Made by a program: the position numbers and the translations under genes | Part shown: one piece after another, positions 1-8,877 of the stretch | Position numbering within the stretch: position 1 is the first letter of the stretch | How the letters are laid out: each line of letters opens with the position of its first letter | DNA from: Euryarchaeota archaeon UBA106 | Lineage (GTDB): Archaea; Thermoplasmatota; Poseidoniia; Poseidoniales; Thalassarchaeaceae | Assembly (NCBI GenBank): GCA_002502365.1 | Contig: DAOJ01000065.1 | Coordinates: forward strand, 13,030-77,029 | Direction of reading: 5' to 3' | Length of the DNA stretch: 64,000 nucleotides | The notes under the pieces: generated by a model | Told to the model about the DNA's origin: nothing | Seen by the model: only the letters and a program-made list of their open reading frames with translations | Database searches by the model: none

Positions 1-10
1 AGGATAGAAG

Positions 11-3000
11 ATGAGTGCCCGCGGAGTTGCAAAAATCCCAAAGAGGATTGATTCGATTAAATTTAGTCTGATGGATCCGAATGAAATACGAAAGATGTCA
101 GCAGTTGAAGTAAAGACAGCTGATACCTACAAGGATGATGGTCACGCATTCAAACAGGGTCTTATGGATCCCAAAATGGGTGTTATAGACCCCGGTATTC
201 GATGTGAAACCTGTGGAAACAAACACGATGAATGTCCTAGCCACTTTGGACACATCGCTCTTGAGTTGCCTGTAATGCACATAGGTTTCACTCCTTTAAT
301 CAAAACCACATTGAAGTGTACATGCAATGAATGTAGCCAAATTTTGCTACACAGTGCTGCTGACACACATCCGTTAGATCCGGAAAAGTCTGAACAGGAT
401 TACTACCGAGATCGTGTTCATGATGTGATGAGAAAACATGGTGTTGGTTCGACAGAATTCAAGAAGATTATCAAAGAAATAGAGAAGGAATGCTCTAGTG
501 CTAAGCGTGCAATTTGTATGCACTGTGGAGCGGAGCAAGGAAAGATTATTCTCGATAAACCGACAACCTTCAAAGAGAAGAAAGCCGACAAAGGAGAACA
601 TAAACTCAATGCACGTGATATTCGTGAATGGCTTGAGAAAATACCTGATGAACATCTGATTTTCTTAGGTATGGACAGTCATTCCAGTAGGCCTGAATGG
701 TCCATAATGAAAGTTCTTCCAGTCCCTCCAATAACCGTTCGTCCATCAATCACACTAGACAGTGGAGATAGGTCCGAAGACGATTTAACTCACAAACTCG
801 TTGACGTTTTGAGAATTAACCAACGACTAAGAGAAAATCGAGATGCAGGTGCGCCTCAATTAATTGTAGAGGATTTGTGGGAGTTGTTACAATATCACGT
901 AACTACATACTTTGACAATCAAACAAGTGGTATCCCACCCGCTAGGCATCGTTCCGGAAGGCCACTAAAGACTCTCTCGCAACGATTGAAGGGTAAAGAA
1001 GGTAGATTCAGGAGTAATCTCTCAGGAAAGAGGGTTAACTTCTGTGCTAGAACCGTAATTAGCCCAGATCCAAATTTGGGGATTAACGAAGTTGGAGTGC
1101 CCGTGCGAACCGCAAAGGAACTCACGGTACCAATTCGTTCAACCAGTAGGAATCGTGAACAACTGAGAAGAATGATTCTTCGCGGGCCTGATGTACACCC
1201 AGGTGTTAACTACATCATCCGCGGTGATAGTTTCCGTGTCAGAATTACAGACAGAACAAAATACATCTGGGCAGGTTTCCGATGCCTCAATCCAGACTGT
1301 CATTGTGGCAGTGATGATGAACCATATCCAGGTTACAGACCTGACCTAAACACAGTATTACCGTCCCCTAATTTCCTTCCTGGTCTTGAGTTGAAAAAAC
1401 AAATGAAAAGGAATGAATTGGGAGATTTGGAAGACATTTGGTCTGTTGATTTAGATGCCACCCTTGCGAACCTACGTGGTGAAGATGAGAACGGACGCCC
1501 ACTACCTGAAGATGATCCAAGAGCAGTAATTCATCACCGCTGGGTTTGGGAACAAAATAATCCTGATGAATATCTTCCTGAACACCTCGAAGTCAACTGC
1601 CCACACTGCGGTAGCCCGGCAATTGAGGATGAGTACGGTGAAGTTTACCGGACTGAAGTAGAAGACCGTCTTTCACCTTACGACAGAGAGGGCAATCCCC
1701 GTCCTGGTGTTATTGTAGAGAGACACCTAATTGATGGAGATGTTGCAATATTCAACAGACAACCATCACTACACCGAATGTCAATGCTTGTTCACGAAGT
1801 CAGAGTTATGCCAGGAAAGACATTCCGCTTTAACTTAGCAGATTGTACTCCATACAACGCTGACTTCGACGGAGATGAAATGAACCTACACGTAATTCAA
1901 TCAGAGGAAGCAAGAGCTGAAGCTAAAATCTTGATGAGAGTTCAGGAACATATCATAACTCCTAGATATGGAGGCGCTGTTATTGGAGGAATCCATGACC
2001 ATATTTCTGGTGCCTATCTACTGACCCATGGTGAAAGAGTAATTCCAAAGGAATTAGCAATGGAAGTACTCGGTTCTGTTGGTTGGGATGGTGATATGCC
2101 TGAGGAGACTACTACGAAAGATGGAATAGTTGGGTACAAAGGAGCAGACTTACTAAGTTTAATTGTACCAGCAGGCTTCAAACTGAATTATACTAGCAGA
2201 AGCGGTGATGATGTCAACGTAACATCGACAGGAATTGTCAGTGGAACTATCGACAAGCGTGGAATCGGTGCTGAAGATGGTCGCCTTCTTGATGCGGTAG
2301 TTCAAACTCACGGAACAGATAGGGGTGCAGAATTCCTAAATCGAATGACAAAAATGACAATTGCGATTTGCACAGCCTTAGGATTTACCACTGGTATCGA
2401 TGATGAGGACTTACCATCTGGAGCAATCAAAGAAATTTCTGAAATCAACGCTCGTGCCAGCGATGCAGTCGATGCTGAATTAGTAAAGTTCGGTAAAGAT
2501 GGACGAAGATATGAAACTAGACCTGGTAGAACCCCTTCAGAGACACTTGAGGAAAACATTCTCCAGATTCTAGATTCAGCCAAGGCCGAATCAGGAAACG
2601 TTGCAAAATCATACCTTGGAGAAGACAACTCTGCTGTAATCATGGCTACTTCAGGTGCTCGTGGTTCTATGGATAACCTAGCTATGATGGCAGGTTCTAT
2701 TGGACAACCTAAAGTTCGTGGTAAGAGGTTAGAAAGAGGATACCAAGACAGGGTGTTGTCTCACTTCCCCCGCAACGTAAAGGGCGCTGAGGAGAAAGGT
2801 TTTGTTTCTTCTTCATTCAAACAAGGTCTACAACCTACAGAGTTCTTCATGCTATCAGTATCGGGAAGAGAATCTTTGGTTGATACTGCAGTTCGTACCT
2901 CAAAGTCTGGTTACATGCAGCGACGATTGATTAACGCAATGGATGATCTGAAAGTATCCGAAGATGAAAATGGATCGGTAAGAAATACTGCCGACAGAAT

Positions 3001-3109
3001 TATTCAATTCGAATATGGAGAGGATGGAATCGATCCGGCTAGAAGCAGAAAAGGACTTCCGTTTGACATTACGAAGGTTCTAGATGATGCATTGGGAGGT
3101 GATGAGTGA
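11..3109 (+). CDS. rpoA1: DNA-directed RNA polymerase subunit A' (Rpo1N)
   Basis: This is the N-terminal half of the split archaeal largest RNA polymerase subunit and carries the catalytic centre. The 1032 residues include the N-terminal zinc site (C65, C68, C75, H78), a second CxxC pair (C105/C108 with C169/C172) and the metal-binding NADFDGD loop at residues 616-622. The C-terminus (EDGIDP followed by a short tail) matches the usual A'/A'' split point. Unusually, about 150 residues (414-566) are inserted between the [11 protein letters not shown] region and the [12 protein letters not shown] region. The insert carries C425, C430, C432 and C530, C533, which suggests an extra zinc ribbon. An AGGA-type ribosome site precedes the ATG. 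rpoB presumably lies upstream, outside the window. The gene overlaps rpoA2 at its stop codon. Confidence 0.97.
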   Translation: MSARGVAKIPKRIDSIKFSLMDPNEIRKMSAVEVKTADTYKDDGHAFKQGLMDPKMGVIDPGIRCETCGNKHDECPSHFGHIALELPVMHIGFTPLIKTTLKCTCNECSQILLHSAADTHPLDPEKSEQDYYRDRVHDVMRKHGVGSTEFKKIIKEIEKECSSAKRAICMHCGAEQGKIILDKPTTFKEKKADKGEHKLNARDIREWLEKIPDEHLIFLGMDSHSSRPEWSIMKVLPVPPITVRPSITLDSGDRSEDDLTHKLVDVLRINQRLRENRDAGAPQLIVEDLWELLQYHVTTYFDNQTSGIPPARHRSGRPLKTLSQRLKGKEGRFRSNLSGKRVNFCARTVISPDPNLGINEVGVPVRTAKELTVPIRSTSRNREQLRRMILRGPDVHPGVNYIIRGDSFRVRITDRTKYIWAGFRCLNPDCHCGSDDEPYPGYRPDLNTVLPSPNFLPGLELKKQMKRNELGDLEDIWSVDLDATLANLRGEDENGRPLPEDDPRAVIHHRWVWEQNNPDEYLPEHLEVNCPHCGSPAIEDEYGEVYRTEVEDRLSPYDREGNPRPGVIVERHLIDGDVAIFNRQPSLHRMSMLVHEVRVMPGKTFRFNLADCTPYNADFDGDEMNLHVIQSEEARAEAKILMRVQEHIITPRYGGAVIGGIHDHISGAYLLTHGERVIPKELAMEVLGSVGWDGDMPEETTTKDGIVGYKGADLLSLIVPAGFKLNYTSRSGDDVNVTSTGIVSGTIDKRGIGAEDGRLLDAVVQTHGTDRGAEFLNRMTKMTIAICTALGFTTGIDDEDLPSGAIKEISEINARASDAVDAELVKFGKDGRRYETRPGRTPSETLEENILQILDSAKAESGNVAKSYLGEDNSAVIMATSGARGSMDNLAMMAGSIGQPKVRGKRLERGYQDRVLSHFPRNVKGAEEKGFVSSSFKQGLQPTEFFMLSVSGRESLVDTAVRTSKSGYMQRRLINAMDDLKVSEDENGSVRNTADRIIQFEYGEDGIDPARSRKGLPFDITKVLDDALGGDE

Positions 3110-4686
3110 TGGTTGTTAAGAGTGCAACAAAGAAGAAACTCATGGATCTTGGTATTGCTGAGGAATACGCTCACCGACTAGCTGATGATCGAAAATGGGA
3201 TAATGTCAAGGTTCTTACCGCAGGAGAAATAGCACAAATTTGTGCTACTGATTCTGGTATGGCACAAAACATCTCTGAAGTAATTCAAGGTTCAACTAAA
3301 GCAGCCCAAAAGGAGCAGAAAGCAGAGAAGACTTTGATTCGACGCCGTGTTACTTCCCGCAGAAGAAAGAAGAGTTTACTTCCTTTACAAGAATATGATT
3401 CTGAGGATAAAATGAAACAAATCCACCGAGATTTGGATATTGAAAACCCAATGTTCACAAGCCTTTCTGATGCTGCAGTAAAAGAAAATATCAGAATTTC
3501 ACCCAAGACAATTAATGACTTAGTCAATGGTTTACTTTCTAGAGGTCAGAAAAAACTGACACCTGCTCAAGCGCGCAAGGTTGTTACTTGCGCAGCAGCA
3601 GATATGAAAATGTCTCGAGCAGACCCACATGAAGCGGTTGGAATTACCACAGCTCAATCGATTGGAGAACCGGGTACTCAAATGACTATGCGTACTTTCC
3701 ACTATGCTGGTGTAGCAACCGTCAACGTTACACAAGGTCTTCCTCGCGTTATCGAAATCGTTGATGCAAGAAAGGTTCCTAAGACGCCTACAATGCTCGT
3801 CTACCTTAATGAAAATGATTCCAAGGGCAAACCTTTGCGAAGTAACGAGAAGAAGGTTCAGGCCATTGCTGCCGCAATAGAAACCACCACCACCAGAGAT
3901 ATTGCTTCGATAGATGTTGATGTTGCGCAAAGGCATCTTAATTTGGAATTAAATACCAAAAATATTCGATTGAAGAAAATGACTGGTGCAGAAGTCAGAG
4001 ACAAATTACAAAGAGCTCTTCGACTATACATTCAGGCTGACGACGAAGATAAGCCTAAGGTTCTAAAGGTCATTCCAGGTGTGACAAAAGAGGATGATTT
4101 AGCCCAATTAGCAAATGACCCACCTACATACACTGCTCTATTGCAATTAGAAGATAAAATCAAGAAATTACGTTTGAAAGGCCTACCCGATATTGTTAGA
4201 GCGAATGTTCAGGGTCCAAACAAGGACACTGGCGAATACTACATTGCAACCATTGGTTCTAACCTATCCAAGGTCAGTATGTTCGATGGCGTTGACAGAG
4301 GTCGCACTTACACCAATAACATCAATGAAATTTATGGATATCTTGGTGTAGAAGCTGCCAGACAAGCCATAGTTAATGAGATGAAAGATACACTCGAGGG
4401 CGCAGGTCTAGAGGTAGATACTAGACACTTAATTACAGTCGCAGATGTAATGACAAGCGAAGGTGAGGTTCGAGCAATTGGCCGTCATGGTGTTAGTGGA
4501 ACTAAACACAGTATCTTGGCACGATCTGCATTCGAAGTGTCAGTTAACCATCTATTGCGAGCCGGTATTATTGGAGAAAGAGACCATCTACGTGGTGTAA
4601 CTGAGAATATCATAGTTGGTCAACCTGTTGCCTTAGGGACAGGTAGCGTAGATCTATTCTACATACCTGAAGAGGCAGGTGCTTGA
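3109..4686 (+). CDS. rpoA2: DNA-directed RNA polymerase subunit A'' (Rpo1C)
   Basis: This is the C-terminal half of the archaeal largest RNA polymerase subunit, containing the trigger loop and the bridge-helix end. The conserved [16 protein letters not shown] block lies at about residues 186-201, followed by [13 protein letters not shown]. The ATG at 3109 overlaps the rpoA1 stop (TGATG) and sits behind GGGAGGTGA at 3095-3103, so I prefer it to the GTG one codon upstream. The protein is 525 residues, longer than the roughly 390 usual for the family. The extra length is an N-terminal extension of about 100 residues: a helix-hairpin-helix-like segment ([14 protein letters not shown]) and then a basic linker (TSRRRKKS). 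The two subunits assemble with RpoB, D, E, F, H, K, L, N and P. Confidence 0.96.
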   Translation: MVVKSATKKKLMDLGIAEEYAHRLADDRKWDNVKVLTAGEIAQICATDSGMAQNISEVIQGSTKAAQKEQKAEKTLIRRRVTSRRRKKSLLPLQEYDSEDKMKQIHRDLDIENPMFTSLSDAAVKENIRISPKTINDLVNGLLSRGQKKLTPAQARKVVTCAAADMKMSRADPHEAVGITTAQSIGEPGTQMTMRTFHYAGVATVNVTQGLPRVIEIVDARKVPKTPTMLVYLNENDSKGKPLRSNEKKVQAIAAAIETTTTRDIASIDVDVAQRHLNLELNTKNIRLKKMTGAEVRDKLQRALRLYIQADDEDKPKVLKVIPGVTKEDDLAQLANDPPTYTALLQLEDKIKKLRLKGLPDIVRANVQGPNKDTGEYYIATIGSNLSKVSMFDGVDRGRTYTNNINEIYGYLGVEAARQAIVNEMKDTLEGAGLEVDTRHLITVADVMTSEGEVRAIGRHGVSGTKHSILARSAFEVSVNHLLRAGIIGERDHLRGVTENIIVGQPVALGTGSVDLFYIPEEAGA

Positions 4687-4699
4687 AGGAGGAATAGAA

Positions 4700-4996
4700 A
4701 TGGACTTAGCAAGACAACTCAAACAAGGAATTAGTACTGGAACCGTACTATTCGGACAACGTCAAACAACTAGTGCTTGTAACAAAGGAGATGCTAGATT
4801 GGTTCTGGTTGCGGCGAATTGTCCCGAGGACTATATTTCCCTCTTGACGACCAGCCATCCCGATATTACAGTACACAGAGTCTCAATGGTCAATCGGCAG
4901 TTAGGCGCTGCTTGTGCAAAACCCTTCCCAGTGAGCGCATTATGTGTTGTAGACCCAGGTCAATCTGATTTACTAACACTGAACGGAAACATTTGA
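4700..4996 (+). CDS. rpl30e: Large ribosomal subunit protein L30e
   Basis: This small protein (98 residues) follows rpoA2 in many archaea as part of the polymerase/ribosomal operon. It has the L7Ae/L30e fold pattern: a basic helix (ARQLKQGISTGTVLFG), then LVLVAANCPEDY and a C-terminal CVVDPGQSDLL segment. The chosen ATG at 4700 has an AAGGAGG ribosome site at 4686-4692 that overlaps the rpoA2 stop; an upstream in-frame start inside rpoA2 is unlikely. In most euryarchaeal operons nusA, rps12, rps7 and the EF-2 gene follow, but here the order is broken and an unrelated gene comes next. Confidence 0.9.
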   Translation: MDLARQLKQGISTGTVLFGQRQTTSACNKGDARLVLVAANCPEDYISLLTTSHPDITVHRVSMVNRQLGAACAKPFPVSALCVVDPGQSDLLTLNGNI

Positions 4997-5011
4997 TGGC
5001 AACATCAAATG
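4990..5011 (+). terminator. Perfect 9-bp hairpin with GCAA tetraloop at the end of rpl30e
   Basis: CATTTGATG (4990-4998) is the exact reverse complement of CATCAAATG (5003-5011), separated by GCAA, a GNRA-type tetraloop. The hairpin spans the rpl30e stop codon and is followed by a T-rich stretch (CTTCTATTTT). It may mark the 3' end of the polymerase operon transcript or protect it from nucleases. Intrinsic termination in archaea mainly uses T-tracts, so a stem-loop is not needed for termination and its role is inferred. Confidence 0.5.
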
Positions 5012-5081
5012 ACTTCTATTTTGCATCTCGGTCAGGTAATATCAGGGATTCCTTTCAAGATATGGATGACTGTCAGACACC

Positions 5082-6035
5082 ATGGATGATGCCATCGGGG
5101 ATTTACTCAAACTCCGTGGCGTCGAACTATCCAAGGCTGAGAGTGTAACCGAATCATTTGGATTCCGTTGCTTAGGCATAGCTGAAAAAATACCCGAATT
5201 ACAGTCTGATAACTCCTCTTCTGTCTACGTTTGGCATATTTCCAAAGGTATTCTTCCAGTTAGTGTAGCAGAAGCTGAGAGATGGTTAGTGGATGTGCCT
5301 AAAGGTGCACATTGGGTATTGAGTGAAAGGGAGTTTCAAGAGCAAGCGAGTAAACTATTGTATTCAGAGTTAAAAATTGAACTTTGGAGTCCTAAAAAAC
5401 TCAGTCAATGGATTGGTGAGGCGGTCTTGAGTGGTGAACTCACAGCCCATGCAGCTCTTTTTCCTTCTACAGAAATAACCCCTGAAGATGAAGAAAAATC
5501 TGCTTCCGCAGAAAACCTCATTGTTTTACAAGCCAAAATCAATCTTGACGAATGGAGTATTCAAAGAGGGATTGAATATCTTGATGCGAAACCTATTCTT
5601 TTACAAGCAAGGATTTGGAATATCGTTGGAGCCTTAGTTAGCCCTGATGGGGATAGGGAAGAGGGTGAATGGAGAGTTCTAGAAGACCCTTGGGCCGATC
5701 GTTTAGAGATGTATAATTCAGAGAATGGTCTACAAAATCCACTAAACCTTAGAATAATCAATTCGCAAGAAAACAAACTTCTTTCAGAATCAGACCTAAG
5801 AGTGATGCTAGTTGGAATTCTGGAAACACGAAAGCAAAGAAAACAACAAACCTCAGAGGGGACATCCGTTACAAGCACAATGTTAGAAAGATGGTCATTC
5901 GATTCAGAAGGTGCTCATCTAGAATGTTTACCCGCAGCCATACCGGGCTGGATTTTAGATTATGATGGAAGAAAGGAGATACTCCATTCAAGGAATGGAA
6001 GAACATATGATCTCAGTTTCTTTGAAGCGCCATAA
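5082..6035 (+). CDS. Uncharacterised soluble protein, 317 aa
   Basis: I do not recognise this family. The protein has no signal peptide, membrane segment, metal motif or nucleotide-binding loop that I can see. The first ~160 residues look like a mixed alpha/beta domain with a conserved-looking LVDVPKGAHWVLSEREFQE patch. A glutamate-rich linker (about residues 135-145) leads to a second region with WNIVGALVSPDGDREEGEWRVLEDPW, and the C-terminus ends in GRTYDLSFFEAP. The ATG at 5082 lacks a clear ribosome site. The gene follows the rpl30e hairpin and its 3' end overlaps the convergent coiled-coil gene by 23 bp. It is probably lineage-specific. Confidence 0.7.
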   Translation: MDDAIGDLLKLRGVELSKAESVTESFGFRCLGIAEKIPELQSDNSSSVYVWHISKGILPVSVAEAERWLVDVPKGAHWVLSEREFQEQASKLLYSELKIELWSPKKLSQWIGEAVLSGELTAHAALFPSTEITPEDEEKSASAENLIVLQAKINLDEWSIQRGIEYLDAKPILLQARIWNIVGALVSPDGDREEGEWRVLEDPWADRLEMYNSENGLQNPLNLRIINSQENKLLSESDLRVMLVGILETRKQRKQQTSEGTSVTSTMLERWSFDSEGAHLECLPAAIPGWILDYDGRKEILHSRNGRTYDLSFFEAP

Positions 6036-6894
6036 TTTCGTCTGTTGAAAGGGTGTCTCCAGACATCAATCTGGTCATTAGGTCTGCAACTTCCACTTGT
6101 TCTTCTTCTTCAGTGGAACCTCCTTCTCTAGCTTCAATAGCCTTTAGCAAATCCTGCATAGAATGTATGCAACGAAGAGAAACGATGTATCTGCCGTGTA
6201 GTGAATCTGCCTCCCTCTTAGCTCTTGTTACCCCCGACTGGGCAGAATTTGCCTTTTCTCGAAGTCTATCGACTTCTTCAGATAACTCCGCCATCAGGTC
6301 ATGGGCTTCTTGTGCACCCACAACTGCTCTTTTCACCTTCTTGTGTGCATCTTCTTGTTTCTTTTCCGCATCCCGAAGTTGAATTTTTAATTCTCTAATC
6401 CCACCATCTGATTTTTTTTCCTTTGCTTCCCTTAATTCTTGGTGTAATTTCTTCATTTTGGATACAAATTCACGTTCCTTTTTTCCAAGGAATCGACCTT
6501 CGTTATACTGTCTTTCCAATCTTTCTATTTCAGTTCTGATTCTACCTGGAGATCTTGTTCTGTCCAATTTCTGTTCTCTTTCATCTTTAGCACCGTTTTC
6601 AGCGATTTTTTCTCTGAAAACGGTTCTAATTTCTCTCAGAGTTTCAGTTCTTTCCGCTCTCAAGTCCTTTAACTCGCGAACGGTTTGATTTGCTTCATCT
6701 CTAAGTGACTTTTGATTTTGAACTTCGGTAATCAATTCCTTTACTTGACGATTTAATTCATTTCTCTCATCTAATAATTTGCGGACCTTAGAATTCCATT
6801 GGTCTCTCTCTTCTCGATTGTAGGATATTTGTTCTTGTACATCATCACAAAGAGGTTGTAAAATGCCGCGAATTTCCTCGCTTTCCATCTTCAT
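6013..6894 (-). CDS. Coiled-coil protein, 293 aa (paralogue group, member 1)
   Basis: Almost the whole protein is charged heptad-like helix, rich in Lys, Arg, Glu and Gln, as in SMC-arm or COG1340-type archaeal coiled-coil proteins. There is no ATPase head. Near the C-terminus is the short pattern LMSGDTLS followed by DEIMALQ, which resembles the LLESGGLT and LLQSGSLT patterns in the coiled-coil genes at 6959-7924 and 13085-14071. This suggests they are paralogues. The start ATG at 6894 follows GAGGTTGATTCA, a good ribosome site. The gene is last in a minus-strand run of three coiled-coil genes and is probably cytoplasmic. Its function is unknown; a scaffolding or chromosome/envelope-organising role is only a guess. 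Confidence 0.8.
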   Translation of the reverse strand: MKMESEEIRGILQPLCDDVQEQISYNREERDQWNSKVRKLLDERNELNRQVKELITEVQNQKSLRDEANQTVRELKDLRAERTETLREIRTVFREKIAENGAKDEREQKLDRTRSPGRIRTEIERLERQYNEGRFLGKKEREFVSKMKKLHQELREAKEKKSDGGIRELKIQLRDAEKKQEDAHKKVKRAVVGAQEAHDLMAELSEEVDRLREKANSAQSGVTRAKREADSLHGRYIVSLRCIHSMQDLLKAIEAREGGSTEEEEQVEVADLMTRLMSGDTLSTDEIMALQRN

Positions 6895-6958
6895 TGAATC
6901 AACCTCTCAATATTTCGTCCTATGGTTTGCATATAAGGGCATTTGGTAAAGAATAATC

Positions 6959-7924
6959 TCACTCTCTTCGGGTTGCAGAATTCCCTTTCCTTGGCCCTCC
7001 ACGGGTAACACCAAGTTTACGCATACCCTTTTTCCGGCCTCTTGCTCTTTTTTGTGAGGAATTATTTTCATCATTCGACTTATTCGAATTTTCTGTAATT
7101 TCAGTAAGCCCACCAGATTCCAGTAGTGCAGACAATTCATTAGTGTTTAAGGCGCCCCCTGTACTAGCTCTATTTTTTACATCTGTGAGCCGTATTTTCT
7201 TTCCTTGTTGGGATGTAATTTTTAGATATGAACGAATTCTTCCTGATTCTTTGCGTAGTTTCCTTCGTTCAGATTTAATGACATCTAGGCGTTTATCGAT
7301 ACCACTAATTTCCTTACTCATCCTCCTAATTTCCTTCCTAGTGATTTTGTTTGAATCTAATTCAGTTCCGTCAGTCACAGATTCTTCTGCATTTTGTTTT
7401 GTCTTTTTCGTTGAATCTAAATCAGTGGTAACCTTTCGTAATTTCTCTATTTGTGTCACATATCTAGTGTGGGCCTGCTCTGCTTCTCTCTTGCGAACAA
7501 CTGCGGCTTGTAACTCAAAGAATCTTCTAAATGATTCCAATTCTCTATTGATCGTTGGAACTGCCGTAAGGTCGTTATCGATTGTTGTTAACTTAGAATA
7601 TGTGTCAGCCATCCATTCTTCCAAGACAGAAGCAGGTGGTGGGATGGAAATATTGACCTTATCTCGTAATTGCCTTTCTTTGTCGGCTTTTTTCTTAATT
7701 TCGTGAAACTCTCTCAATAAATTACGTCTTTCCCCATCCGCTTCTTCTATACCACCAACAGCCGATCTTAATGATTTGACAATTTCAACCTGGGAGCGTC
7801 GCTCTTGTTTTAGGGAATTAAATTCATCATCAAGAGAGCGTAAATCTCTCTCCAATTGTTTGGACTTTTCATCGATTTCGACATGAGGTAATGCCTCAAG
7901 GTCATCAAAAAGTCCGTCACTCAT
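6959..7924 (-). CDS. Coiled-coil protein, 321 aa (paralogue group, member 2)
   Basis: A long coiled coil covers about residues 10-230, including ERDLRSLDDEFNSLKQERR and similar heptads. It is followed by a low-complexity Asn/Ser region and a basic tail. The tail contains KGMRKLGVTRGG, nearly the same as KKRKLGTTRG at the end of the coiled-coil protein at 13085-14071, and is preceded by LLESGGLTE. These shared C-terminal elements are the clearest sign of common ancestry. The ATG overlaps the stop of the upstream gene (ATGA at 7921-7924), so the two are probably translationally coupled. The basic tail could bind nucleic acid or acidic membrane lipids; this is inference. Confidence 0.82.
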   Translation of the reverse strand: MSDGLFDDLEALPHVEIDEKSKQLERDLRSLDDEFNSLKQERRSQVEIVKSLRSAVGGIEEADGERRNLLREFHEIKKKADKERQLRDKVNISIPPPASVLEEWMADTYSKLTTIDNDLTAVPTINRELESFRRFFELQAAVVRKREAEQAHTRYVTQIEKLRKVTTDLDSTKKTKQNAEESVTDGTELDSNKITRKEIRRMSKEISGIDKRLDVIKSERRKLRKESGRIRSYLKITSQQGKKIRLTDVKNRASTGGALNTNELSALLESGGLTEITENSNKSNDENNSSQKRARGRKKGMRKLGVTRGGPRKGNSATRRE

Positions 7925-8811
7925 TCTTCTTCAGCCCCTGGATTCGACGACTTAGATTGTTTTGACTTTATATTCTTGGTTGAAGCGTTATTTGTTTTTC
8001 TTCGAGCGAAACTGGAATCGCCTCCCTGTTTCACTCTTTTCATATCCTTAAGCAGGTCTGGGTAACCTACTCCTAATTCACTATAGCCATCGGATAATCT
8101 ACGGCCCCAATGTTCTATCGCATAATCAGATTGGGAAAGTAATTCCTTTGCTCTATCCAATTGTCTTCTCAATTCTCGAAGCTCAGATTGTAGTGCTACC
8201 TTTTTGTCGTGCAAAGGCTGTGCCTTTTCAACGGCTTTAATCATATTTTTATGAGCCCTATTTGCAATGGAAAATAAATGAGAAACTTCTCTTCTAGAGT
8301 CAATATATTCGGCCATTTCAGGATTCGAATCCCTTCTTTCTCGGAGCCATTTTTCATTTTGCTCGATCAATTTTTTCCTACGATCAATCATCTTCCTTTC
8401 GGCCTTATGGTCCAAGGCAGAGGTCTGAATTTGCTCTTCAATATCCTCTAATTCTTCGAATAATTTTTCTTTTTTCCAATCAGGATCAAGATTAACCATC
8501 CCGCCAGATTCTACCAAAACATCTCGATGCCCTTTGACTTTGGGAATTAAATCTCTTGCTTTAATTTGCGCTTGATCTCTTTCATCCTTTAATTGGGCTA
8601 CTAATTCGTTAGCTCTCTTGTGTGTTTCAACAGATCGAGATACCTTTGGTGTTAAATTCTGTTCCTCAGCCTCCAAGGTTCTGATTACTGTAGGCAACTG
8701 GTCATTCAACAACATCCTTCGGTTCAACAAGGCCTGCGCTAACTGATCGGGCGTTACTGCCAAGAGAGCCTCAGAGTCCATATGCATGCGGCGCAAATTA
8801 GAATCTGCCAT
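7921..8811 (-). CDS. Coiled-coil protein, 296 aa (first gene of the coiled-coil operon)
   Basis: A mostly helical, highly charged protein. A short N-terminal region (DSEALLAVTPDQLAQALLNRR) precedes long coiled-coil stretches with ERKMIDRRKKLIEQNEKWL-type heptads, and a Ser/Lys/Asn-rich tail ends in GAEEE. Unlike its neighbours it lacks the KLGxTRG tail. I chose the ATG at 8811; a GTG at 8820 is in frame but lies inside a palindrome. Its stop overlaps the next gene by 4 bp. The divergent gene at 8878 starts only 66 bp away, so the two directions probably share a control region. Confidence 0.8.
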   Translation of the reverse strand: MADSNLRRMHMDSEALLAVTPDQLAQALLNRRMLLNDQLPTVIRTLEAEEQNLTPKVSRSVETHKRANELVAQLKDERDQAQIKARDLIPKVKGHRDVLVESGGMVNLDPDWKKEKLFEELEDIEEQIQTSALDHKAERKMIDRRKKLIEQNEKWLRERRDSNPEMAEYIDSRREVSHLFSIANRAHKNMIKAVEKAQPLHDKKVALQSELRELRRQLDRAKELLSQSDYAIEHWGRRLSDGYSELGVGYPDLLKDMKRVKQGGDSSFARRKTNNASTKNIKSKQSKSSNPGAEEE

Positions 8812-8813
8812 AA

Positions 8814-8830
8814 AGGTCACTACGTGACCT
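8814..8830. promoter_or_regulatory. 17-bp palindrome between divergent genes
   Basis: AGGTCAC (8814-8820) and GTGACCT (8824-8830) form a perfect 7-bp inverted repeat around TAC. It lies between the coiled-coil operon (minus strand) and the membrane-protein/DtxR run (plus strand), next to a T-rich stretch at about 8831-8837. Size and position fit a dimeric repressor operator, and a DtxR-family gene lies about 2 kb downstream. A link between the two is only a hypothesis. Confidence 0.35.
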
Positions 8831-8877
8831 ATTTTTGGGGTTTCCTTGATAGGTAGACCTGCTCCGACTTCTCGCCA

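Noticed and set aside
2308..2643. A 111-residue minus-strand frame inside rpoA1
   Set aside because: It is an antisense shadow of a strongly conserved coding region and has no separate support.
3095..3111. The A'/A'' junction as a frameshift in one rpoA gene
   Set aside because: Archaeal RNA polymerase is naturally split here, and a good ribosome site precedes the second gene.
3532..3936. A 134-residue minus-strand frame inside rpoA2
   Set aside because: It is an antisense shadow; the plus-strand A'' protein is fully conserved there.
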